Assembly (NCBI GenBank): GCA_030180135.1
Contig: CM058234.1
Coordinates: 32,522,766 to 32,586,765 of the forward strand
Source of the DNA: Orychophragmus violaceus
Taxonomy: Eukaryota > Streptophyta > Magnoliopsida > Brassicales > Brassicaceae
DNA length: 64,000 nucleotides
Reading direction: 5' to 3'
Below, piece by piece: positions 10,441 through 21,826 of this stretch. The position numbers and the translations under genes were made by a program. The notes beneath the pieces are model-generated. The model was given only the letters and a program-made list of their open reading frames with translations. It searched no databases and was not told where the DNA came from. Positions within the stretch are counted from its first letter, which is position 1, and every line of letters begins with the position of its first letter.

Positions 10441-10733
10441 TAAAAATGAAAGTAATCAAAATGTAAATTAAATGAGAACACTTTTATTACGTGGAAAACC
10501 TCTTCAATAATGTGATGAATAAAAACGATGACACAATAATCCACTAAAATTTCACTATATTAATGTATATGAATTATCCACCGAAAATAGATTATGAGAT
10601 TCATATTCCAAAGAAAGCTTGAAACAAAAACAATCACAAAGGATCATCAGTTCACTAAGATTCTAGCCACCAATTGAAAACCCTACTATATACATCAAAG
10701 ATGAACAAAAATCAGCTAACACAAAAGTTAACA
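10441..10733. other. AT-rich intergenic sequence
   Basis: I see no gene or repeat. The right edge holds the AGTTAACA word (10726-10733) that is repeated at 39186-39193 and may be the target-site duplication of the following retroposon-like sequence. Confidence 0.4.
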
Positions 10734-11754
10734 TATAGCCTTTAGCCATCGCCGGCAAACCTTGTCGATCTTGCTGCCTCCTGGCACCCCTCACCGGCGT
10801 CGTGGAGGCTCCCCTCTTTTTCTTCTTCCTTTTTCGTTGCTTCTGTCGCTGAGACTCTGCCTTGTATCGGCTCTGGTTTCCTTCGGTGTCGCGTGGTGGA
10901 GCTTCATGTGTCGCGACAAGTGGCGGCGGAGCTCAGGATATCATCTCTTAGGTTGGGATTAACGGTTGATTTTCCTTGGATCTGGTTTCGCACGAGGATT
11001 GCAAATACAATTCTATGAGCAGCCTCTGTCTTATTCCCTGTATTGCTGTCTCTTAGGTGGTTCTGCTCCGTTGCTCAGTTGGGATCTAGCGGATTGGGTG
11101 GTTTGACGATGGCTGTACCTCCGTTCATGTACCAGCCAGAGTCTTCTGGTCTTGCTTTATGGTCAGGTCTTCGATGGTTAGATCTCTCTTTGTGGCTGGT
11201 AAGAGTCTGCTTTCTTTTATCTCGTTGCCCGATTATTCATCCCGTGGACCGGTGAGGTTCTTCCCTTTTTGGTGGTGTACCTTCTATATTCTTGCGGTTC
11301 TGCAGTGGTTTCTCTTGAGGTGGTAGAGGTTTTCCTTCTCGGTGCAATATCCAATGAGGATACAGTCTGGTTCACCTCCTCTGAGGTTTTTGCTGCTAGT
11401 CCTTGTTTGAGATATCATGTTGGTATGGGTTTTCTCTTGTAAGGTGATGTCAGTGAGTCGATTTTTTTATTGGAGGCGTGGAGTGGTGAGGAGGTCTGGA
11501 GATGTAGGAACCGTCTCAAGATTCGATTAATCTTGCTGCTTTGAGGAGATTGGCGGGTAATATAAGGATGTTCAGGTGGTGGTTGTCATCAGCGCCGGTT
11601 TCTGCCTGGCCAGATCTGCTTTCAGTTTTCTTCTCTCTGTCTTCTCACTACCAATCAAATCCAGCTTTTCTGTTCTTAGTCTTTGCCGACTTTTATCTTC
11701 TTTCTCTGACCGGTGGTGGTTTATGCTGATCTCTTTTGGCTATGGCTACATTGG

Positions 11755-12859
11755 TGATATATCATGGTTTTTGAGTTTTTAAATATGATATAACTCTTTG
11801 TTATCGAGACTTTTATGTGTTTTTAGAGTCTTTTCAGGTGTTTTACATGTTTATGTACATTTGAAGCTTAATTGGATGTTTTGGGAGCATTTGGAGCAAT
11901 TATGGCTGCGGCTGCATAGTGCGTCGGTCGACGCACCCCTGTTCCAGAATTTTGAGCACAAAAATCTGCATTTTTAAAGAATTACATTTTTTGCCCAAAA
12001 GTTTCTCAGTTTTACAAAAAGGCCAAGATCGTGTTTAGACTTTATATTAGGGTCATTCTTTAGGCTAAGTTTATTCTACATTCATAGAGTTTTAGAGAGA
12101 GAGATTTATAGCTTTTTGGGGTTGATCATATACTAGACATAGAGAACATTTCGAACCCCTTTTATTCTTCTATTGACCTCTTTATGATTTCTATTTCATA
12201 TATGATTTCTGTTTCATTGATCATTACCTGTTAGGTTTAGGGATTTCATGGAATATTAGGTTAATTGATTAATTGGGATTCATAACTTCTAGTTTTTCAC
12301 CTAGGTTGATCTTAAAGCTTAATCTAAACTGGCCACTTGTATTATTCATGTTAGGTTGATTGGTGCAACAAAAGTTGATTAATCTACTAGAAAAGAACCT
12401 AGATGAGCAATTTCTCTATTCGCAAAGAAATTTGGTTTAGGAAAATTGTGTACGAAGGAACCTGAGATTAATGCATGTTTAGGATCTCTAAATTTTGCAA
12501 CGAAAGTTGGTTTGCTAGGTTTCTAGACATAGTTATGATTCACAACGAAAGTTGGTCTATTATACTTCTGTGATTCTAGTTCTAGAATCATTCTTAATTA
12601 GATCCCGATTAATTGATTTGTCTGAATTCCTGATTTTCTGAGAACTCCCTTGACCTGACGCTTCGCTTGCTTGATTTACAAACCGTCTGTTTTACTTTAT
12701 GCATTGTTTACTGCTTTCATTATTGTTATGCTTAGCTTAATTCGACACTCTATAATCTATCGTAAAATTCTTGAGTCTCTGTGGATTTGAACCCTATATA
12801 CTATAGTAACTTATGTGTACTTGCAGTGTAGCTTTAGGGATTAAACTTTGAGCATATCA
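11755..12859 (+). repeat. Element A 5' LTR
   Basis: 1105 bp from TGATATATCA to GCATATCA. It holds one palindrome GCGTCGGTCGACGC (11921-11934) about 110 bp upstream of a TATA-like TTTATATTAG (12041-12050). The opposite LTR is split into 24213-24431 and 37966-38926. Confidence 0.9.
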
Positions 12860-12865
12860 AGTTTT

Positions 12866-12883
12866 TGGCGCCGTTTCCGGGGA
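12866..12883 (+). promoter_or_regulatory. Element A primer-binding site (tRNA-Asp type)
   Basis: TGGCGCCGTTTCCGGGGA is complementary to the 3' end of plant tRNA-Asp apart from one base, and begins 6 bp after the LTR. This primer is typical of Athila-type elements. Confidence 0.85.
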
Positions 12884-13005
12884 CTCTTTTGAGTCTTCGA
12901 TAGATTTGACTTTACAATTGAGACTACGCTTTTCCTTTTTTCTATTTTATTAACTTCTCTTCTGTTTTGTCTCGTTTCTTGAATTTCAGGTTCGACGAAG
13001 AACAC

Positions 13006-13041
13006 GTGCATCGATCGACACTCTTCTTCATCGATGGACAC
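13006..13041 (+). repeat. Palindrome pair, element A leader
   Basis: GCATCGATCGACAC and TCATCGATGGACAC with centres 20 bp apart. A second, weaker pair follows at about 13062-13089 (GCGACG...GCGTCGGTCGACAC, centres 21 bp apart). Confidence 0.75.
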
Positions 13042-13225
13042 AGCCCCGACTCAGCTTCGAGCGACGCTCTGCTAGCGTCGGTCGACACACTTTGCGTAAA
13101 TCAGACAGTTCATGCATTATCGCACACTAATGAGTAATCGGGAAAAATAGATCCTTTTTCTTCGAAATCAGGAGCTTGCAAGGCTAGAGAGAGAGAGAGA
13201 ACATGAAAGCTGAGAGAGAGAGAAC

Positions 13226-14825
13226 ATGAAATCTCATAAACCACTAAAGATGTGGAATCCCAACGTTGTGATATTGATACGGGATGAACAAGGTGTTCTG
13301 AGGGATACAGAGAACAATCCTTACAACAATCAGGGCCAGAGAGTTGATGCGGATGGAAATGTCATTGTCCAACAAGTTGTTGAGGAACCTGTTGTGCTTG
13401 TGGGCGCAGGAAAACAAGATGGAGGAGCAGGAGATGCTAATGCACAACCTAACACACTAGTTGGGAGGACTCTTGCTGATTAAAACAGACCGAACGAGTT
13501 CTATGCTAATAGGTCTGTGATTGTACCTCCTCCCATTCAGGGGAATGATTTTGAGCTGAAGACTTCTTATTACACTCTTGTGGGACAACATCTCTTTCAT
13601 GGATTCCTACATGAGCACCCTGTGAACCATATTGAGAAGTTTGAGTCTTTGGGCACATGATGAAACACAATGGAGTGAGCTATGACTTCTTGAGCTGTAA
13701 GCTTTTCGAACACTCTCTTGGAGGAAGCTGCAAATTGGCTGAAGCATATTCCACCTGGGACTCTAACTACTTAGGATGCAGTTAAGAGGAAGTTCCTTAG
13801 ACACTTTTATGATGATGCTAGATTTTATCGGCTGAGAGAGGAGATTTTACGCTTCAAACAGGGACCTATAGAGGCCCTCAAATCCGCTTGGGTAAGGTTC
13901 AAGATGTACCACAGAGAATGCCCTCATCATGGTTTCTCTAAAGTTCAGCTGCTGGGCATTTTCTTCAGAGGTGTTGATTTGTGGTATGAGATGGCTTTGG
14001 AAGCTGCTAGCAATGGAAACTTCAATATCAAATCTCCATAGCAAGCTAAGGAGATGATTGAAAACTTGGTGTATAGAAATAGCACTAAGAATGCTGATTC
14101 GGAGAGGAAGAAATCAGGTGTAAAGATGGATGGAACACATATTACAGAGATGAAAGATAAGATTGATTCTGTCCATAGCATTCGAGTTGGGAAGAAGCAA
14201 GTCCATTTTGCTGCAGATGTAGAGACTTTTGGAAAAGTTGATGAGTCTGAGAACGTCAATTACATAGATCAAACTGGTTATCAAGGTCAGAGATATGGAA
14301 ATCAGCAGGGACAAGCTTTTGGGTACACTCCAAAGCCTGCATTTCAGAGACCTTTCGAGCAGAACAGCTCATTCTCCAGAGGCTATAGTTCTTCTTCATA
14401 TCAGGCTCCTCCTCCATAAAATGAGCAGTCTGACAAGATGATGAGTCTGTTGGAATAGCTTTTGGAAGGTCAGCAGAAGAGTCCAGTTGACTTAAATGGA
14501 AAGATAAACGCTATGTACCTGGATTTGAATGGGAAGATTGAGTCTCTGAGCACTCATGTAAAGAAGCTAGATGTTCAGGTTCAACAAACTGTTGGAGCAG
14601 TGCAAAGGCAAAATAGATCTGGAAGAACTGAGCATAAGCAATATCTCAATGATGTCATTGTAGAGAATGAAGTTGATATAATACATGAGGAAGAAGACAT
14701 CATAACTGCTTTTCTGGACGAATTGTCTCTGTCCGCCGGATTCGTCGATCGACACACCCTTGGTGTCGATCGACACACACCTGACACGAAGGAAAGACCT
14801 GCTTTTAAACGGCCAGCATCATTCG
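13226..14825 (+). pseudogene. Element A gag, N-terminal part (broken)
   Basis: Gag frame starts around 13226 after a leader with GAGAGAGA tracts. An in-frame TAA at 13481-13483 ends the first 85 codons. The next part (VPPPIQGNDFELKTSYYTLV, then GQHLFHGFLHEHP) is the conserved Athila Gag block. Frameshifts near 13660-13700 interrupt it. A readable segment (RFKMYHRECPHHGF..., 13880-14040) ends in TAG at 14039-14041, and the frame reopens at 14054-14419 and 14462-14825. The last part contains a paired palindrome (14744-14776) within the coding frame. Copia element C then interrupts the gene at 14826; it resumes at 21827. Confidence 0.75.
14744..14776 (+). repeat. Palindrome pair inside element A gag
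   Basis: GTCGATCGAC and GTGTCGATCGACAC, centres 21 bp apart, translated in frame as part of the Gag C-terminal region. This is the only clearly in-frame pair. Confidence 0.8.
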
Positions 14826-15092
14826 TGTTGGGATAGTGTCCTAAAATCACATTGTACTTACTCTAAAGATAGTTGTATTGTCGAGATCGGACAATTCATG
14901 TGATACTGGGTAGTCATAATGTTTTGCTAGAAACCGCTTATGACAAATGAGTTGTAACTCATTTCTAGTATCATGTGAACCTACAGGGTCACACACCTAA
15001 GCAAGTTGGATATGCTTTGTATGGGATTGATCATTGGCATATGGTCCGATCAATGTGTATTGGATACACATTGAATTCGTGTTTTAAGAGGT

Positions 15093-15128
15093 GTGTCGAT
15101 CGATGCCATTGGGTGCATCGATCGACAC
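15093..15128 (+). repeat. Palindrome pair upstream of TATA box, element C 5' LTR
   Basis: GTGTCGATCGATGC and GTGCATCGATCGACAC, centres 22 bp apart. The two units together are also a larger inverted repeat. The same pair occurs in the 3' LTR at 21458-21493. Confidence 0.85.
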
Positions 15129-15173
15129 AAGGTCGATACCGAAACTGAAGTTACGGTTTGTAAACCGTGTGCC

Positions 15174-15183
15174 TATTTATAGG
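15174..15183 (+). promoter_or_regulatory. Element C LTR TATA box
   Basis: TATTTATAGG lies in the middle of the LTR, about 45 bp after the palindrome pair and followed by a GC-richer leader. Position and sequence fit the RNA polymerase II core promoter. Confidence 0.6.
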
Positions 15184-15473
15184 GGCCAGGATACACGACC
15201 TAAAAGAGAGCCGTCGCAGACAGTTTTTTCTTGAGAGAAAAACAGACCCTCTTCCTCAAGAAACACGTAGAAACCCCAGGAGATCTGATTCCCGGTACTA
15301 GCATTCCGGCGGATTCCATCTTGTGTGCGTGTGGACTACGGTAGAGGCGCAGCGATTGAGGCGCTCTAGATCTCGTTTACCTGTTCTTCATTCCGCTGCC
15401 AATCTCCAGGTAAACACGAGGTCAGTTCTTAGATTCAATCACCTAGACTCTAGATCCTAGGGATTCCAAACAG

Positions 15474-15487
15474 TGGTATCAGAGCCA
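15474..15487 (+). promoter_or_regulatory. Element C primer-binding site (tRNA-iMet)
   Basis: TGGTATCAGAGCCA starts 2 bp after the LTR, the canonical Copia primer site. Confidence 0.93.
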
Positions 15488-15630
15488 TAGGGTTTTCATC
15501 ATTGAATCTGAAGCATGTAATTCAAATAATGATGAATTTGGATAGGTTTTTGCATGCTAGTTTTCGTTTCGTTGAAATTAATCTCGGATTAGATTTTGTA
15601 TCGAAAACGAAGAAACAGTGTTTTCGCACA

Positions 15631-15954
15631 GTGTCGATCGACACAAGTTTGTGTCGGTCGACACACCGCGAAAACGATAATAAAGTTTTAGGGTTTTCAC
15701 ACAGTGTCGATCGACACAAGTTTGTGTCGGTCGATACACCGCGAAAACGCCTATTGAACATTTGGGTTTCGATTTAGAAATCGCATTGTGTCGATCGACA
15801 CACTGGGTGCATCGATCGACACAGGCTGTGCGAATGGTTAATCGGTTCAATTGGATTGAACCGATTATCTCTCATGGTTATGTCGGTTTAATTCGATTAA
15901 AATTCCCTAATACCCTAGTGTGTCGATCGACACAGGTTTAGTGTCGGTCAACAC
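15631..15954 (+). repeat. Four palindrome pairs in element C leader
   Basis: Pairs at 15631-15666 and 15704-15739 (centres 20 bp apart), 15788-15822 (21 bp) and 15920-15954 (21 bp). Units are GTGTCGATCGACAC, GTGTCGGTCGACAC or GCATCGATCGACAC. A degenerate further unit lies near 16226-16250. They lie in the untranslated leader between primer site and gag. Confidence 0.85.
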
Positions 15955-16215
15955 AGGCCTTGCAATTGGTTAATCGGTTCAATTGGATTGAACTGGTTAT
16001 CATGCTTGGTTAAAAGCAGTTCAGATCGGTTTAAATTGGATGAATTGATTCAATTGAATTGAATTGGTTATCTCAATTGGTATAAACCGATTTGATTGGT
16101 TAAGATCAGTATGATCGGATAAGTCGGTTCAATTAGATTGGACCGGTTATCGCGATTGGTTAAAACTGGTAGAATCGGTTCAATTGGATTGACCGGATAT
16201 TGGGTTGGTTAAGGT
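15838..16215 (+). repeat. Degenerate GGTTCAATTGGATTGAACC repeats
   Basis: At least five imperfect copies of a near-palindromic unit (GGTTCAATTGGATTGAACC plus GGTTATC), spaced about 50-120 bp apart, filling the leader after the palindrome pairs. I know no function for them; they could form RNA hairpins in the genomic transcript. Confidence 0.7.
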
Positions 16216-17079
16216 TGCATATCAAGTGTCGACCAAGTGTGTCAGTCGATACATATGGTGACGATGCGAACCGTAATCGTTTGGTTTTGAACCAGAGGAT
16301 TGAAAAACCGAACCATATGACCTAACCCACTTAAATAAGAACAATTAAAACTTGATTAAAATTAGAAGTAAACGTGTTCTAAACCTATCGAATACACATT
16401 GGATGTGTATTAGATCAAAGTTTAGTTTTCAATATGGTCAACTGTCAAGACTCATTTCGTTGTTGTGATAGTCTTGCCAAGAGCTTGGTATCCACAATTA
16501 CATGAGTAAGGCAGGTAGTAGTGTTGATGGTCTTGCAGTGCTTGACATCAACAATTACATGACCTAAGAGATTGATTTACTAACCTTTTAAATGTTCCGT
16601 TTCCTCAACTAAATATCAAGTGACCTTGATGTCTTGCCCAATCTTGTCTACTGTCAAGACTCATTTCGTTGTTGGATAGTCTTGGAGTCCTTGGTATCCA
16701 CAACTACATGAGTAAGGCAGGTGATCATTGATAGACTTGCAGTGCGACTGTCAATGATCACAAGACTGAAGAGATTGGTTTACTTGACTGGGCTATCAGA
16801 AGTTCTGGGCCCAGAGACATCAGAGTGGATAGGACATGGATTGTCTTATCTGCGACCAAGAATTGTACTGGGTACAATTAGCAATGGTTTGCTTACCTAG
16901 ATAACTAAACTCTGGGTGATGACGAGTCGTCCACTCAGATTTTAGTGATGTATGGGTCTTGGATCATTATATTCATAGAGGAAACATTGTTTGAATATAA
17001 TGCGAGTTTTCTTATTAGATAAGATTTCTCATTTCCTGAGCTTCATAACTAAAATTTTCTTTTATTAAAATTTCAGCCT

Positions 17080-17967
17080 ATGTCTAAAAGTACTTTCTCG
17101 TTATGATCCATCCTTGAGAAGGACAAGTTAAATGGATCAAATTTCCTGGATTGGTATCGCAATTTGAGATTAATCCTCAAGCAGGAGAGTAAGGACTATG
17201 TACTTGAGAAAGCTCTTCCAGAAAGGCTTGGGACCAATCGCTCGAATACAGTATATGATGCTTGGAATAAGCATTATATTGATGTGATAGATGTGCGTGG
17301 TATGATGTTGGCTACCATGGTATCGGACTTAAAGAGTCAATACGAGAACATGGAGTCGCCAATAGAGATGATCACCAGCCTGAAACTGAAGTTTCAGGAT
17401 CTGGCACGAGTTGAGAGATTCCAGATGGTGAAGTCTCTCACTGGGTGCAAGCTACCATAGGATGCTCCAGTGAGTCCTCATGTCATTAAAATGATGGGTT
17501 ACATTGATAACGTGGGGAAACTGGAATGTCCTGTCAGCTTAGAGTTGGCCACTGACATCATTCTGCAGTCACTGTCGTCTAGTTATGATAAGTTTATCAA
17601 AAGCTATATCAAGAATGACTTGACGAAGACGTTGACTGAGCTGTATGGCATGCTCAAAACAGCAGAGGAAGACATCATAAAGGGTAAAAGATTTGAGAAA
17701 TCTTGTGTTGACAAGGGTAGAGGCAGGGCCGTCCAGATTTGGAATCAGGATAAGCATGTGTCATCTTATAAGCCCAAATCCGGCCCATATGGTGTTAGAA
17801 AGTGCTTCTACTGTGATGAGTCAGGGCATTGGAAGAGAGATTGCATTAAATTCTTGGAAGATTCACAAGAGATGAAGGAGATGTATGGTACTTCTTCTTC
17901 AGGTATTGTGTTATTACTTCAAGTTCTACGTATGTATTGGATACTAGTTGTGGTACTGATATTTTGA
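17080..17967 (+). pseudogene. Element C Copia gag
   Basis: The frame starts at ATG 17080 and aligns by eye with the N-terminus of the element E polyprotein. There is an in-frame TGA at 17104-17106 (Arg in E) and a TAG at 17458-17460. Otherwise the Gag core (17164-17460 and 17461-17900) is readable. It ends with a CCHC zinc knuckle CFYCDESGHWKRDC (around 17802-17845), which binds genomic RNA. The frame breaks just before the protease. Confidence 0.85.
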
Positions 17968-20340
17968 AAATATGCAGGGCCTAAGCAATAGTAGAACGTT
18001 GAGGAAAGGACAAGTGGAACTGCGTGTCTGGTATGGAGCAATGGTTGCTACATAAGCCGTAGAGATTCTCCACTTGTAGGAGCCTTTCAAGCTTGGTTTT
18101 TGAATTAAGTAATTGCTACTATATACCTGCTTTATGCAGAGATATCTTTCATTTTCTTGTAAGAATTTGGATGTTTTTCATTCTGATAAAAGACAAGTTT
18201 TGCTCTTTTGATCTTAATGAAATATTACATGGTAGCACCCCTTTTGATAAAAGGGTTTTATGTCTTAAACCAATATACGCTAGAATATAACATAAATACC
18301 AAACGGTTTAAGTCTGATGACTTGAACTTGATTTTTTCCTTAGCATAGTCGTTTTGACCATATAGAGCTAAGCGGATTCAGAAGTTCCATTGTTATGGGC
18401 TTTAAGCTCATTTGATTATAAATCATTTGAGATATGAATTCTGCTTGCTGGGCCAAATGACTAAGGCTTCTTTAGCAGAGCTAAAGAAAAGGGCCCGAGG
18501 CTTGTTGGGCCTTACACGTACTGATGTATGTGGCCCGATAAGCATTAATGCCAAAGGAAATCTTCAGTACTTCATTAACTTATTGATGACTTCAGTAAGT
18601 ATGGTTGTGTTCTTTTGATGAGACACGAGTATGAATCCTTTGAGGAGTTCCAAAATGAAGTATAGAACCGATTTGACAGAAGTATTGAGATCCTCGATTA
18701 GATCGCGGAGGAAAATACTTGAGTCAAGAATTGGGTGATCTAAGTGAGTGTGAAGTAATATCACAGCTCTTTTCTCCTGGAAATCCTAAATGGTGTTTCT
18801 GAGAGAACGAATCGGACCTTATTAGATATGCTCCGATTAATGATGAGTCACAGGAATCTTCCATTATCCTTTTAAAATACGCTCTAAAATGAATATGTTT
18901 ACGCCAAATAGTTTTCTATCAGAATCAGTTGAAAGACACCACATTGTATGTGGACTGGGTGATTTCCAAGTATGTTTTTTTGATTAATTGGGATTGCAAG
19001 GTTTGTGTAAGGCAGTTGTCAACAAACAAACTTGAACCCAAATATGATAAGGGCTGCTTCGCCGGTTGTCCTAAGGAAACCGAGGCTTAGTACTTTTGCA
19101 ACCAATCCGAGAACAAAGTTTTGTTGTTCGGAACTCTGTTTTTCCAAGAAGAACAATGGGAGTAAAAGTACAGCTCGAAGAAATTTGAGAAACACAGGAG
19201 GCTGTTCAACCTGCTGAGGGAGAGCAGCGGTTGGATCTACAGAGTGCCGTAGGATCTACACCTGTGAAGCCAGAAGTTCGCTGATCCTAATGGATCCGTC
19301 ACTAAGCCGAGGGTGATTCCTCATGACCGATTGCTGTGATCTGATGATCATTGAAAAGTGACGAGCTGCGAAATTCAAAGAAGCGAAGGTGAGCCCCAAC
19401 TCCGAAAATTAACTAGAAATGTATGTTAGCTTCACCGATCCATTTCTGGATTGAAGCAAACATCTAGGAGTTGGAATCTATGTTCTGTTAAAACGGTCAA
19501 AGGTTTTGACTTGATCAGGAACGTATAGAAACCGTGCGTTTACTAGTAAACTAAAGGGAGCGTAGTTGCAATTCTCATACTGTATGTTTATAACATACTT
19601 AATCTCATAAACGACGTTCCAACGCTAAAGTCTTGTCAAGATTTGGGTCGGAAGTCAAATTCAACAATTGACATGGGAGAAGCCGCGAAAGTTCTTGGAA
19701 TAAGGATCCATTGAAATGGATTGGAAAGGCTAATTGGATCGTGTCAGAATCTTTATGTTGATAAGGTATTGGACAATTCAAATGTGCTTGATTCCAAGAA
19801 TGGCTTCACACCAAAGGTCTTATGGCAATAATCTTAGCAAGATGGAGTGTCTTTGACACTGGCTGAGCTAGTATCGATCTAAGCAAGATGAAGTGTCTTG
19901 GACACTGGATGAGCTAGTATCTATGAGTGTGATTCCTTTTGCTTATGCAATAGAATCCACCATGAATGCCATATTTTGCGCTCGTCTAGATGCAGCTGAC
20001 GCATAAAGCATGACGAGAAGATACCAATTTGTTCCGGTAAAAGTCACTGGACAGTTGTAAGGAATATCCCCAAGTGTTTGAGAAACACTAAGGATAGTTC
20101 TTGTTCAACTGAGAAAAAATGACGAATCTGTTATAAGTAGTTAGACGGACAAAAATAATTCCCGGTTCCCACCTGGTTAAGTCTCTTTGTCTGTGTAGCG
20201 GCGCTATCTGTTGGAAAGGTCTCCAAGCAGTGGACCGTAGAATAGTGCTTATTGAAGAATAGCGGTGTGGTTTGTTGGAATGGTTCCAGGCAAGAACACC
20301 GCAGCATCTCTCACAACCTAAGCATGAGTTTCGTACTGTT
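17968..20340 (+). pseudogene. Element C Copia pol, heavily decayed
   Basis: Short blocks in shifting frames follow E's order: a protease trace (VLDTSCGTDI near 17937-17965), a pre-integrase/integrase block (LGLTRTDVCGPISINAKGN, about 18505-18560), RT remnants (19000-19900) and an RNase H tail (about 19900-20150). Dozens of small indels separate them. No catalytic domain is intact. The decay is far greater than that of the LTRs. Confidence 0.75.
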
Positions 20341-21180
20341 GTTGTAGGTACTAGATATCTGAAGACGTGGTCTTGATTCTAGTGGGAGTTATGTTAGTTA
20401 TGATGTTCAGATAGACATGATATGGTCATGTTTATGAAAAACTGACATCAGCATTATTTGATTATTGGATAATTGAATAATAGTCCCAAGTATTTTTTGT
20501 TCATTTTATAGGTCATCAAGTTGAGGACTTGATCATGAAACCCTATAAGTGAAAGATGGCATAACATTATGTTTGTCCCTGGTCATAGGTTGTTAAAATG
20601 GGACACTAACAACCGTTAAGACTAGTATGTGAGGTGACGTATGACTATGTTTCATGGAGTCATTGATATGAGTATCAACGTCAGTGACATGGATATATAT
20701 TGGCGAACATATGATCGGACATGACCCACTAATGAGAATTCTACAGGATAGTTATATCAGTGTCATAAGAGGTTCTCATTACGACTATAGAGTATAGTCC
20801 TTAGACCTGAGTTCATCATGCTTTCTAGCGTATGAATTGGTGCGCTTTGACCTTGTCAAACGTCGTTCCGTAACTGGCGGCTATAAAGGCACTGCTTAGA
20901 CGTATCATGAAGTATGTGTAGAAACAGGGATGGAACAAGAAGGGATTTGTCCCTCCTATATAACAGGAGATAAATATCTCAGGGCCCATCGAAGATTTGA
21001 TACTGAGAAAATGCATGGCCGTGCTCAAACGAGGTGATTGTCAGTCGTTTGTTTTATCAGTATAGATCAGGAGTTCGATGAACATGATATAGGCTATAAT
21101 AAGGATGACACAATTTCTTGCCTTATGCCATATCGAGATATAGCGACAAAGGGATTATGGGAATAGATGATTCAAGTACA
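20341..21180 (+). other. Element C 3' untranslated region
   Basis: No ORF. It resembles (by eye) the region between polyprotein stop and 3' LTR in element E (55984-56836, minus strand), including the final bases before the polypurine tract. This supports a common family for C and E. Confidence 0.65.
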
Positions 21181-21190
21181 AGTGGGAGAT
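21181..21190 (+). promoter_or_regulatory. Element C polypurine tract
   Basis: AGTGGGAGAT directly abuts the 3' LTR and serves as plus-strand DNA primer. Element E has the same GTGGGAGAT. Confidence 0.85.
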
Positions 21191-21821
21191 TGTTGGGATA
21201 GTGTCCTGAAATCACATTGTACTTACTCTAAAGATAGTTGTATTGTCGAGATCGGACAATTCATGTGATACTGGGTAGTCATAATGTTTTGCTAGAAACC
21301 GCTTATGACAAATGAGTTGTAACTCATTTCTAGTATCGTGTGAACCTACAGGGTCACACACCTAAGCAAGTTGGATATGCTTTGTATGGGATTGATCATT
21401 GGCATATGGTCCTATCAATGTGTATTGGATACACATTGAATTCGTGTTTTAAGAGGTGTGTCGATCGATGCCATTGGGTGCATCGATCGACACAAGGTCG
21501 ATACCGAAACTGAAGTTACGGTTTGTAAACCGTGGGCCTATTTATAGGAGCCAGGATACACGACCTAAAAGAGAGCCGTCGCAGACAATTTTTCTTGAGA
21601 GAAAAACAAACCCTCTTCCTCAAGAAACACGTAGAAACCCAGGAGATCCGATTCCCGGTACTAGCATTCCGGCGGATTCCAGCTTGTGTGCGTGTGGACT
21701 ACGGTAGAGGCGCTCTAGATCTCGTTTACCTGTTCTTCATTCCGCTGCCAATCTCCAGGTAAACACGAGGTCAGTTCTTAGATTCAATCACCTAGACTCT
21801 AGATCCTAGGGATTCCAAACA
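21191..21821 (+). repeat. Element C 3' LTR
   Basis: 631 bp, matching 14826-15472 with about ten substitutions and one 16-bp deletion. It contains the palindrome pair at 21458-21493. Confidence 0.92.
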
Positions 21822-21826
21822 ATTCG

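Larger units (their letters stand above)
14826..15472 (+). repeat. Element C 5' LTR
   Basis: 647 bp, about 98 percent identical by eye to the 3' LTR (631 bp), with a 16-bp indel near 15350. It contains a palindrome pair (15093-15128) followed about 45 bp later by a TATA box TATTTATAGG (15174-15183). Confidence 0.92.
14826..21821 (+). mobile_element. Element C: Copia retrotransposon with decayed ORFs
   Basis: LTRs run 14826-15472 and 21191-21821, starting TGTTGGGATAGTGTCC and ending GATTCCAAACA. The target duplication ATTCG lies at 14821-14825 and 21822-21826, inside the gag of element A. Primer site TGGTATCAGAGCCA and polypurine tract AGTGGGAGAT are intact. Gag is nearly readable but pol is full of stops and indels. 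Gag and the 3' non-coding end are clearly related to element E in this window, in opposite orientation. Confidence 0.92.

Noticed and set aside
15474..15487. TGGTATCAGAGCCA as part of a tRNA-iMet gene
   Set aside because: Only the primer-binding match is present, at the LTR edge; there is no tRNA cloverleaf.
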